13,387 nt of DNA from JBFHDX01 sp041584475 (GTDB taxonomy: Bacteria > Pseudomonadota > Alphaproteobacteria > UBA8366 > JADFVY01), in NCBI GenBank assembly GCA_041584475.1, contig JBFHDX010000103.1, positions 1 to 13,387 of the forward strand, read 5' to 3'. Positions 1 to 6,204 of the stretch are shown piece by piece. Each line of letters opens with the position of its first letter. Position 1 is the stretch's first letter. The notes beneath the pieces were generated by a model that was not told where the DNA came from, made no database searches, and saw nothing but the letters and a program-made list of their open reading frames with translations. The position numbers were made by a program, and so were the translations under genes.

Positions 1-318
1 CGCCGGGAGGGCATCGAAGGCCCGCCGCATCGCCAGCATCGTCGCCTCTAGGATGTTGTGCCGGTCGATCTCGGCGACGTCGGCGATGCCAACACCGGTC
101 GCGGCGCGGGCCGAGACCAGCTCGAACAGGGCGGCGCGCACTGGGCGCGAGAGCTTTTTCGAATCGTCGAGACCGGCGGCCAGCTCGGGCGTGATGCTGT
201 GCGCATCGAACACCACCGCGGCGGCCACGACCGGACCGGCCAACGGGCCGCGGCCGGCCTCGTCGATGCCGGCGACGCGTGCGCCGCCGAGCGAACGCTC
301 GAGCGAGAAATCAGGCAC
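1..318 (-). CDS. rnhB: Ribonuclease HII, N-terminal part (cut by left window edge)
   Basis: RNase HII cuts the RNA strand of RNA/DNA hybrids and removes single ribonucleotides misincorporated in DNA. The 106 visible codons begin VPDFSLERSLGG and contain the family signature GIDEAGRGPLAGP (residues 17-29, with catalytic Asp19 and Glu20) and DDSKKLS (51-57), then EIDRHNILEATM (83-94). The remaining catalytic aspartates lie beyond the edge. The start is the GTG at 318-316; the protein then begins about ten residues before the conserved core, as is usual for alphaproteobacterial RnhB, and an AGGA-like ribosome site lies about 9 nt upstream inside the previous gene. The first 8 bases, GTGCCTGA, overlap the end of the antiporter gene, so translation is probably coupled. 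The family call is very secure. Confidence 0.95.
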   Translation of the reverse strand, partial: MPDFSLERSLGGARVAGIDEAGRGPLAGPVVAAAVVFDAHSITPELAAGLDDSKKLSRPVRAALFELVSARAATGVGIADVAEIDRHNILEATMLAMRRAFDALPA

Positions 319-1795
319 CGCTGCGCGTCCTGTCCAGCCCGTCGTCCGGCTCCTGCGCCACCGCGTCGTCGTCGCTCTCCGGCTCCGGCGCGACCTCGTA
401 GACGTCGACCGCCGCCGCGGGCTCCGCGCTCGTTGCCGACGATGCCTCGTCGTTGGCCGGCGCCGGCGTCAGCAGCTCGGCGGCGGTCTCCCGCGCGTAT
501 TTCCGGCGCCAGTAGTGCGCCCGCGCACGGATCACCAGACCCTCGAACCACTGGATGATGCCCGAGCTCAAGCGCAGCGTCAGTCGCCATTCCCGTATGT
601 ACAGGATGCGCAGCAACGCGAACGAGGTCGCCGCGCGGGGCACGCTGACACGGTGCAAGCGGCGCACGCTATGCATCCACAGCGGACTGGTGGCGAGCGA
701 AATCACGGTCACGGCGACGACGAGCCGATGCAGATCCGCCTCGATGACGTTGCGATCGAGGGCGGCGGCGCCGAGCACGAAAGAGAACTCGCCGATCTGC
801 GCGAGGCTGAGGCTGGTCATGAAGGCGCGCTGCGGCGGTTCGCCCATGATCCGGAGGATGAGGACGTTGAGCGCGGTCTTGAACACGGCGATGAACAGCC
901 AGAGCAACAGGACGAGGCCGATATTCGCCCACAGATAGTTGAGGTCGATGAGCAGCCCGATCGACAGGAAGAAGACCATCAGCAGGATGCTCTGCACCGG
1001 GTGCGCGACCTCGGCGACGGCGGCGCGTTCGGCGCTGTTGCCGACGAGCAGGCCGGCGAAGAACGCCCCGTAGGCCGGGCTCAGCCCGGTGATGCCGCCA
1101 AGCGCCGCGAATCCGAAGCACCACCCGATGGCGGCCAGCGGCAGAAGGTCGATATTCCCGACCACCAGCGAAATCGGAATCAGGCTGATCCGTCGCCGGC
1201 GGCTGAAGAAAAGCGTCACGGCGACCAGCAGGCCGACGGAAACCGCAACCTTGAGCACGATCGCGGGCTGGAAGCTCCCGCCCGACAGGCCTCCGACGAT
1301 CAGCAACATCGGCGCCACGGCGAGGTCCTGGGCGATCAGCACCGACATCGCGGTCCGGCCGACTCGGGTGCGGAGCTCGCCGACGTCGTCGAGCATCTTG
1401 ACCGCGACAGCGGTACTGCTGAGCGCGAGGACGAAGCCGAAGAGGATGGCGTAACCGAGTGGCCAGCCCAGGAAATACTGCACGCCCAGCATCGCCCCGA
1501 TACTGACCGCGATCTGGATGAGCGTCGAAAAAAGGCCGATTCGCCACGTTCTGCGAAAGCTTCGCAGCGACAGCTCCATGCCGATGAAATAGAGCAGCAT
1601 GAGGACGCCCAGCTCGGCCAGGGCTCCGACCTGCGCGCGGTCGGTGACGAGCGCCAGGCCCGACGGTCCGAGCAGAACACCGGCGACGATATAGCCGACG
1701 ATGGCCGGCTGTTTGAGCCGCGTCATCGCCATGCCGCAGAGGGTCGCCGCGACGACGACGAAGGCGAGACCGGTGAGCTCGAACGTGTGGTCCAT
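311..1795 (-). CDS. Kef-type (CPA2) cation:proton antiporter without RCK domain
   Basis: This inner-membrane monovalent cation/proton antiporter has 494 residues. About a dozen hydrophobic segments fill residues 5-375. It carries the CPA2/Kef hallmarks: GYIVAGVLLGPSGLAL (34-49), GVLMLLYFIGMEL (63-75), an ion-binding Gln-Asp pair in AQDLAVAPML (155-164), FFLSIGLLIDL (275-285) and SLAQIGEFSFVLG (330-342). The QD pair is the Kef form rather than the Asp-Asp of electrogenic NapA/NhaA-type exchangers, which suggests K+ handling, but the ion is not proven. KefB and KefC carry a C-terminal NAD-binding RCK/TrkA-N domain. Here the membrane part is followed only by a basic stretch (about 377-435) and an Ala/Glu/Asp-rich acidic tail (440-494). 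The stop codon lies inside rnhB. The gene follows the radical SAM gene after 112 nt on the same strand. The start is the first ATG, just before the first membrane helix. Confidence 0.9.
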   Translation of the reverse strand: MDHTFELTGLAFVVVAATLCGMAMTRLKQPAIVGYIVAGVLLGPSGLALVTDRAQVGALAELGVLMLLYFIGMELSLRSFRRTWRIGLFSTLIQIAVSIGAMLGVQYFLGWPLGYAILFGFVLALSSTAVAVKMLDDVGELRTRVGRTAMSVLIAQDLAVAPMLLIVGGLSGGSFQPAIVLKVAVSVGLLVAVTLFFSRRRRISLIPISLVVGNIDLLPLAAIGWCFGFAALGGITGLSPAYGAFFAGLLVGNSAERAAVAEVAHPVQSILLMVFFLSIGLLIDLNYLWANIGLVLLLWLFIAVFKTALNVLILRIMGEPPQRAFMTSLSLAQIGEFSFVLGAAALDRNVIEADLHRLVVAVTVISLATSPLWMHSVRRLHRVSVPRAATSFALLRILYIREWRLTLRLSSGIIQWFEGLVIRARAHYWRRKYARETAAELLTPAPANDEASSATSAEPAAAVDVYEVAPEPESDDDAVAQEPDDGLDRTRSGA

Positions 1796-1907
1796 GGCGC
1801 CTGTTTAGCACCGAAACCTTAAGATATTCCATGGTCGCCACACGGCACCGACGGCACGGGCGCGGTGTTGCAGCGGCGCCGGATCGGGATCGGTGCGCGG
1901 CGATGTC

Positions 1908-2987
1908 CTAGAGAAGCGTCAGCTGATCGCCGACGCGCGGTGCGCGGCGGAATTTCGCGTCATCGAGCGGCGGATGGCCGCGTCGCAGGTGGTACTTCGC
2001 GCAAGCGAGGTCGAAGCGCCGTGCGATCTGCGCTGCGTAGACGCCGGTTCCCGTCTGTCGCCTGCCCCATTCGTTCTGGTAGAGAGCACCGCCCCGCGTA
2101 TCGCGCACCAGCTTCAGGACACGGGCGGCGCGTTCCGGGTAATGGCTCTCAAGCCAGTCCGTGAAGAGTTCCTTCAGCTCGAGCGGCAGGCGTAACAAGA
2201 CATAACCCGCCGAGTCGGCCCCAGCTTCCGCCGCCGTCCGCAGGATACGCTCGATTTCGTGGTCATTCAGCGCGGGAATCAGCGGTGCCGTGAGGACGGT
2301 TACCGGGATCCCGGCAGCCGCCAGTCCGCGGATCGCATCGAGCCGGCGGGCCGGAGTCGGGGCGCGGGGCTCCATGCGCCGGGCCAGCGTCCGGTCGAGC
2401 GTCGTCAGCGAAACCGCGACCCGCGCCAGTCCCTCGGCTGCCATCGGCGCCAGGATGTCGATGTCGCGCAGCACCAGGTTCGACTTCGTGACAATGCCGA
2501 CGGGATGGCGGTGTTCCGCCAGCACCTCGAGGATCTCGCGTGTCAGCCGCTTCTCCCGTTCGACCGGCTGGTACGGATCGGTGTTTGCGCCGAGCGCGAT
2601 CGTCGCCGGGCGGTAGCGCGGATCCGCGAGCTCTCGCGCCAGGAGCTCCGGCGCCTCCGGCTTCCAGTAGAGCCGGCTCTCGAAATCGAGCCCCGGCGAA
2701 TGCCCCAGGAACGCGTGGGTCGGCCTGGCGAAGCAGTAAACGCAGCCGTGTTCGCAACCGCGATAGGGATTGATCGAGCGGTCGAACGGGACGTCCGGCG
2801 ACTGGTTGCGGGTGATGATCCGCCGCGCGCCGTCGATGCCGAGCGTGGTGCGCAGCGGCGCCGGTTCCTCGTCGGCGGACCCCCAGCCATCGTCGAACGC
2901 CGCCCGCGTCTGCGGCTCGTACCGACCGGTCGGGTTGCCGATCGCGCCGCGGCCCTTGCGCGCCCGGTGTGGCGGCATGCCTACCAT
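1908..2987 (-). CDS. PA0069-family radical SAM protein
   Basis: The 359-residue protein belongs to the PA0069/Rv2578c group of radical SAM proteins, related to spore-photoproduct-lyase-like proteins. The substrate is unknown. The N-terminal family signature RKGRGAIGNPTGRYE (10-24) is followed by NPYRGCEHGCVYCFARPTH (73-91). There the CxxxCxxC cysteines (78, 82, 85) would bind the SAM-cleaving [4Fe-4S] cluster. Later conserved pieces are ALGANTDPYQPVE (131-143), TKSNLVLRD (167-175) and NEWGRRQTGTGVYA (305-318). Length is normal for the family and no key residue is missing. I chose the ATG at 2987; the in-frame ATG at 2978 (inside the palindrome GGCATGCC) is an equally good alternative, since neither has a strong ribosome site and the conserved region starts only at residue 10. 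The gene lies 31 nt downstream of the APH-like gene and could share its transcript. Confidence 0.92.
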   Translation of the reverse strand: MVGMPPHRARKGRGAIGNPTGRYEPQTRAAFDDGWGSADEEPAPLRTTLGIDGARRIITRNQSPDVPFDRSINPYRGCEHGCVYCFARPTHAFLGHSPGLDFESRLYWKPEAPELLARELADPRYRPATIALGANTDPYQPVEREKRLTREILEVLAEHRHPVGIVTKSNLVLRDIDILAPMAAEGLARVAVSLTTLDRTLARRMEPRAPTPARRLDAIRGLAAAGIPVTVLTAPLIPALNDHEIERILRTAAEAGADSAGYVLLRLPLELKELFTDWLESHYPERAARVLKLVRDTRGGALYQNEWGRRQTGTGVYAAQIARRFDLACAKYHLRRGHPPLDDAKFRRAPRVGDQLTLL

Positions 2988-3000
2988 GACACCATGATAT

Positions 3001-3018
3001 GGAACAAAACCGGAACAA
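3001..3018. repeat. Short direct repeat GGAACAA, 11-bp period
   Basis: Two identical copies of GGAACAA (3001-3007 and 3012-3018) are separated by AACC, so they repeat every 11 bp, about one helical turn. They fill most of the 31-nt gap between the APH-like gene and the radical SAM gene. They could be half-sites of an operator or may be chance; no regulator is recognised. Confidence 0.4.
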
Positions 3019-4107
3019 TCAATCGGGAATCATCGTCGCGAGCGCACCCGGCTCAAGCCACTCGGCGCGAATGCGCGTGATCGTGACGGCGTCCAGAAAA
3101 TCCCGCGTTCGATCCTCGACATGGGCGATCAGCGCGGCCTCCCGGTTGGCGGCGGACCAGTCCTCCGTCGCCGCGACGGCGTGCTTGTCGGTCAGTCTTT
3201 GCTTGCGCGACTCGACCCGCCATTTCGCCGCCCACGTCGTCGAGCGCAGCCAGGTGAGCCGCCGCATCGGCATCAGCCACGGTCGCAGCTCGCGGGCCAG
3301 GTCGTGCGGAATATCGTCGAGGTAGTCCTTGTAGAAAGCGGCGACGTCGCGCGGGTCTAAAACGAACGAGGCCTCTACATCCCACGTCGTCGACGTGTAG
3401 AGCGAACAATGGGCGAGATCGATCGCCGGCGATCCATAGAGCGCCTTTTCCAGGTCGACGATGAACGCAGTGCCGTCCGATCGGACGACGTAATTGCCGG
3501 GGTGCGTGTCGGTGGCGACGAGGGTGACCGGCTGTGTCGTGTTAGCGTTCTCGCTCGCGAACCGGCGCGCCCAGGCAACCTCCTCCTCGATCATGCGCAG
3601 GGCGTCGGCGTCCTCGGTCGCCGCCCCGAGATGGATCGCCTGGTCCTCGACGAATTTGAGCGTTCCGGCAACCGGGTCCGCATGGTCCGCGAGCGGCGGG
3701 CGGTGCTTCGGCGCCGGCACCGGCAGACGGTGAATCGACGCCAGACATTCGGCGATCGCGGGCAGGTCTTCGGGCAGCTGCGCCGGCCGGCCTTCGATAT
3801 GGTCGACGATGACGGCCCCCATCGGCAGCGTCTCCGAGGGCTCGATAGCGCCGTGAAGGCGCGGCGCGTGGCCGCTCGCCGCGGCACGCGCGAAGCTCGC
3901 CGTCTGGTACTCGAGATTGCTCCGCGCCGACAGCGCGAACTGGCTCTGGTGCGGGATGCGCAGCAGCGCGCCGGTCCCCCGGATGATGATGTGATCGTGC
4001 GCGAGACCCTTTTGCGGCATCGGTTCGAGGGCGTCGCGCGGGACGCCCTCGAAGCCGGGTCGGCCGATCAGCGCCGCGTGCATCCTGTCGAGGTCTTCTG
4101 GAGTCAT
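3019..4107 (-). CDS. Aminoglycoside-phosphotransferase-like kinase (APH/choline-kinase fold), substrate unknown
   Basis: This 362-residue soluble protein has the layout of the APH family (Pfam APH, PF01636), whose members phosphorylate small hydroxylated molecules with ATP or GTP. A first lobe contains GALLRIPHQSQ (46-56) and GAVIVDHIEGRPAQ (97-110, the hinge). The second lobe contains the catalytic loop VATDTHPGNYVV (197-208), with catalytic Asp200 and metal-binding Asn205, and FIVDLEKALYGSPAIDLAH (215-233), with metal-binding Asp218 in place of the kinase DFG aspartate. The catalytic loop is usually HGD; here it reads ATD, so the His is absent. A Trp/Arg-rich C-terminal part (about 275-300) and a charged helix (316-340) follow. 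Antibiotic resistance should not be assumed, because chromosomal APH-like proteins serve many metabolic roles. The start ATG has GAGG only 2 nt upstream. The gene faces away from the glycosyltransferase pair. Confidence 0.8.
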   Translation of the reverse strand: MTPEDLDRMHAALIGRPGFEGVPRDALEPMPQKGLAHDHIIIRGTGALLRIPHQSQFALSARSNLEYQTASFARAAASGHAPRLHGAIEPSETLPMGAVIVDHIEGRPAQLPEDLPAIAECLASIHRLPVPAPKHRPPLADHADPVAGTLKFVEDQAIHLGAATEDADALRMIEEEVAWARRFASENANTTQPVTLVATDTHPGNYVVRSDGTAFIVDLEKALYGSPAIDLAHCSLYTSTTWDVEASFVLDPRDVAAFYKDYLDDIPHDLARELRPWLMPMRRLTWLRSTTWAAKWRVESRKQRLTDKHAVAATEDWSAANREAALIAHVEDRTRDFLDAVTITRIRAEWLEPGALATMIPD

Positions 4108-4138
4108 CGCCTCGTCGCTGCAGAGTGAGGGGTGCGCA

Positions 4139-4168
4139 TAGATAAGGGCGATTCACGGCACGACGCAA
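4139..4168 (-). promoter_or_regulatory. Weak candidate promoter for the APH-like gene
   Basis: On the minus strand TTGCGT (4168-4163) is followed after 18 nt by TATCTA (4144-4139), each matching the sigma-70 consensus at about three of six positions. Transcription would start about 25 nt before the ATG at 4107. It is the least G+C-rich spot upstream of the gene. This is a guess from consensus and position only. Confidence 0.25.
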
Positions 4169-4183
4169 CCTGTTGATTCCATG

Positions 4184-4211
4184 CGACCTCCGTGCCTTAG
4201 CGGGGAGGTTG
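4184..4211. repeat. Inverted repeat / possible hairpin in intergenic region
   Basis: CGACCTCC (4184-4191) can pair with GGAGGTTG (4204-4211), giving an 8-bp stem with one G:U wobble and a 12-nt loop. There is no T-run on either side, so it does not look like an intrinsic terminator. It could be an operator or an RNA leader element. It lies about 190 nt upstream of the glycosyltransferase start. Confidence 0.35.
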
Positions 4212-4401
4212 AACGTGCTGTGGGATGCGCCATCACGGCGTGCGGGCGGCCCGTGTCGCGCTGCTGCGGGACGCCGAATCCGGGCGCCGGCCGGATCGCG
4301 GGCGCCGCCGTCCTCAGGCCGTCGCGCGCACGCGCAGGGTTGCCCGCCACCGCGGGGCGCCTCTGGGCAGCCCGCCGGGGCCCGTGCTACACAGCCACGC
4401 C

Positions 4402-5091
4402 ATGGGCAAGCTCAGCATCGTCATCCCGACGCTGAACGCCGCCGCAGAGCTGCGACGCAGTCTGCCGCCGCTCGCCGAGTTCGCCGCCCTCGGACTGATC
4501 GGCGAAGTCATCCTGGCGGACGGCGGTTCGACGGACGAGACCGGGGCCATCGCCGAGGCGGCCGGTGCCCGGCTGGTCGTTGCCGAGGCCGGACGCGGGA
4601 CGCAGCTCGGCGCCGGTGCCCGCGCAGCACGCCATGACTGGCTGCTGTTCCTGCATGCCGACACGATCCTCGCCGCGGGCTGGGACGAGGCCGTGCGCGA
4701 CTTCATGGCGCGTGCGGACTGCGCCGACCGCGCCGCGTATTTTCATCTGCGGCTCGACGATGAGCGATTCGGCGCACGCCGCATCGCCTGGCTTGCCAAT
4801 GTGCGCAGCCGGTTGCTGGGACTGCCCTACGGCGACCAAGGCCTGCTGATCGGGCGGAGCCTGTATCGTCGGATCGGTGGCTTCCGGCCGCTGCCGCTGA
4901 TGGAAGACGTCGACCTGGTCCGCCGGATCGGCCGCGGTCGCCTCGTTGCGCTCGCCCCCGCGGCGATGACGTCCGCCGCCCGCTACCGCCGCGACGGTTT
5001 CTGGCTTCGTCCGGCCCGCAATCAGCTGTGCCTGATCATGTGGTTGCTCGGGATCCCCGTCGGCACGATTGCACGCATTTACGGCCGGTGA
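4402..5091 (+). CDS. TIGR04283-family glycosyltransferase (rSAM/selenodomain-associated transferase 2; arsenosugar-type)
   Basis: This 229-residue GT-A-fold, family-2-like glycosyltransferase belongs to the small TIGR04283 group. That group was named for occurring with a radical SAM/selenodomain protein and later linked to arsenosugar synthesis. Visible motifs are LSIVIPTLNAA (4-14, nucleotide-sugar binding), VILADGGSTDET (36-47), WLLFLHADT (80-88, the metal-binding DxD equivalent), GLPYGDQGLLIGR (140-152) and PLMEDVDLVRRI (165-176). The C-terminal segment around 206-222 is hydrophobic and may touch the membrane. I chose ATG 4402 because the motif-bearing region starts directly after it; the open frame continues upstream to 4225, but that part is Arg-rich and unlike the family. 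There is no clear ribosome site. The stop codon overlaps the next gene's start (GTGA). The family call is strong; the actual sugar and acceptor are unknown. Confidence 0.9.
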   Translation: MGKLSIVIPTLNAAAELRRSLPPLAEFAALGLIGEVILADGGSTDETGAIAEAAGARLVVAEAGRGTQLGAGARAARHDWLLFLHADTILAAGWDEAVRDFMARADCADRAAYFHLRLDDERFGARRIAWLANVRSRLLGLPYGDQGLLIGRSLYRRIGGFRPLPLMEDVDLVRRIGRGRLVALAPAAMTSAARYRRDGFWLRPARNQLCLIMWLLGIPVGTIARIYGR

Positions 5092-5672
5092 GAAACACCC
5101 TCATCATCTTCGCCCGGGCACCGCGCCTCGGGCGCGTCAAGCGGCGGCTCGCCGCGGGCATCGGCGATCAGGCCGCCTATCGGTTCCATCGGCTCACCAC
5201 CGAGACCCTGATCCGCAGGCTCGCCCCGGATCGTCGCTGGCGCACGCTGGTGGCGACGACCCCGGAGGCCTGCCGCTGGCCTCGCTTCGTGCGGCGATTC
5301 GCGCAGCGTGGCACGACGCTCGGGGGGCGCATGTCCAACGCCGTTCGGGCTGCGCCGAGCGGACCGGTCGTGCTGGTCGGCACCGACGTTCCCGCCGTCG
5401 GGCCGGCGCATGTAGCCCGCGCGTTTCGTGCCCTGGCCAGCAGACACGTGGTCTTCGGTGCGGCGCGTGACGGCGGGTTCTGGCTGATCGGGGTCCGCGA
5501 CCGGTCGATTCTGACCCGGCTGTTTCGCGGCGTGCGCTGGTCCACACCGCACGCCCTGGAGGATACGCTTGCCAATCTCGGGGGGCGCACCCGCCACGCG
5601 CTCGTCGATACGCTCGAAGACGTGGACGACGTGGAGGCCTATCGTCAATGGCAGCGGTGCGCCGTGCGGTAA
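5088..5672 (+). CDS. TIGR04282-family glycosyltransferase (rSAM/selenodomain-associated transferase 1; DUF2064)
   Basis: This 194-residue protein is of the TIGR04282/DUF2064 type, a compact nucleotide-sugar transferase fold usually found beside TIGR04283. Motifs are LIIFARAPRLGRVKRRL (5-21, a nucleotide-binding loop rich in basic residues), VVLVGTDVPAVGPAH (94-108), VFGAARDGGFWLIGVR (122-137), RWSTPHALEDT (150-160) and LEDVDDVEAY (176-185). The start is the GTG at 5088, which forms a GTGA overlap with the previous stop and gives the normal N-terminus for the family. No separate ribosome site is visible, so translation probably depends on reinitiation. The open frame reaches back to an ATG at 5028, but that would put 20 residues inside the upstream gene and is unlike the family. 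It ends 4 nt before the convergent moaB stop. Confidence 0.9.
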   Translation: MRNTLIIFARAPRLGRVKRRLAAGIGDQAAYRFHRLTTETLIRRLAPDRRWRTLVATTPEACRWPRFVRRFAQRGTTLGGRMSNAVRAAPSGPVVLVGTDVPAVGPAHVARAFRALASRHVVFGAARDGGFWLIGVRDRSILTRLFRGVRWSTPHALEDTLANLGGRTRHALVDTLEDVDDVEAYRQWQRCAVR

Positions 5673-5676
5673 CGCC

Positions 5677-6204
5677 TCAGGTTTCGCGCAGCCGCGGCAT
5701 CAGCTCGACGAAATTGCACGGTCGGTGCCGGTTATCCAGCTGGTGGACCAGGATCTCGTCCCACGCGTCCTTGCAGGCGCCGGTCGATCCCGGCAGCGCG
5801 AAGATATACGTCCCCCTCGCCACCGCACCGACCGCCCGACTCTGAATCGTCGACGTCCCGACCTTCCGGTAGCTGATCCAGCGAAACAGCTCGCCGAATC
5901 CGGGGATGTCCTTGTCGGCAATGCGAGCGACCGCTTCGGGCGTGACGTCGCGTCCCGTCACGCCCGTACCTCCGGTGGAGATCACGACGTCGATCTCGGG
6001 ATCGTCGACCCATTGCGCCAGTTGCGCGGCGATGAGCGACGACTCGTCGCGCACGATCGCGCGCGCAGCAACGGTGTGGCCGGCCGCCTCGATGCGTTCG
6101 ACGAGCGTATTGCCGGACCGGTCGTCGGATTCGGTTCGGGTGTCGGATACGGTCAGGACGGCTATGTTTACGGACAGGAACGGCCGGTCCCGGTCAATCG
6201 TCAC
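5677..6204 (-). CDS. moaB: Molybdenum cofactor biosynthesis protein B
   Basis: MoaB belongs to the MogA/MoeA-type molybdopterin-binding family and acts in molybdenum cofactor synthesis, where MogA-like activity adenylylates molybdopterin. The 175-residue protein shows VNIAVLTVSDTRT (12-24), DVVISTGGTGVTGRDVTPEA (72-91, the molybdopterin-binding TGGTG at 77-81), IPGFGELFR (100-108), and ALPGSTGACKDAWDEIL (136-152). It ends with the typical RPCNFVELMPRL (161-172). It is full-length. The start is a GTG at 6204, with GAGG 6 nt upstream. The first 11 bases lie inside the end of the lytic transglycosylase gene, so the two are probably co-transcribed and translationally coupled, although their functions are unrelated. 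No other Moco gene is in the window. Confidence 0.95.
   Translation of the reverse strand: MTIDRDRPFLSVNIAVLTVSDTRTESDDRSGNTLVERIEAAGHTVAARAIVRDESSLIAAQLAQWVDDPEIDVVISTGGTGVTGRDVTPEAVARIADKDIPGFGELFRWISYRKVGTSTIQSRAVGAVARGTYIFALPGSTGACKDAWDEILVHQLDNRHRPCNFVELMPRLRET

Larger units (their letters stand above)
4108..4401. other. 294-bp divergent intergenic region
   Basis: This gap lies between the divergent starts of the APH-like gene and the glycosyltransferase pair and is the longest non-coding stretch in the window. Short open frames in it (4153-4350 minus, 4225-4401 plus) are Arg/Pro/Gly-rich, resemble no family I know and look like G+C shadow. It contains one imperfect hairpin (4184-4211) and one weak minus-strand promoter candidate. 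I recognise no riboswitch, tRNA, attachment site or pseudogene. The right half (about 4270-4380) is extremely G+C-rich. A promoter for the glycosyltransferases must lie here, but I cannot place it; GCTACA at 4386-4391 resembles an alphaproteobacterial -10 but lacks a -35. Confidence 0.6.

Noticed and set aside
53..1822. 589-codon plus-strand open frame
   Set aside because: It lies antisense to rnhB and the antiporter, both of which have clear family motifs. Its product is Arg/Asp/Glu/Gln-rich with no recognisable domain, a usual shadow in G+C-rich DNA.
1796..1907. AT-richer patch (CTTAAGATATT near 1819-1829) as the antiporter promoter
   Set aside because: TATCTT on the minus strand resembles a -10, but no -35 fits at 16-18 nt, so it was not listed as a feature.
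2971..3000. Cluster of ATG/CATG words before the radical SAM gene as a regulatory array
   Set aside because: The words are short and irregularly spaced and are explained by alternative start codons and a GGCATGCC palindrome.
4153..4350. 65-codon minus-strand open frame in the intergenic region
   Set aside because: It has low-complexity G+C-driven composition, no visible ribosome site and no similarity I recognise.
4225..4401. N-terminal extension of the TIGR04283 transferase
   Set aside because: The extension is Arg/Pro/His-rich and the family N-terminus LSIVIPTLN begins directly after ATG 4402.
3019..5672. Antibiotic-resistance or arsenic-resistance island
   Set aside because: The APH-like protein is a divergent chromosomal kinase, no ars genes or mobile elements are present, and base composition matches the neighbours.
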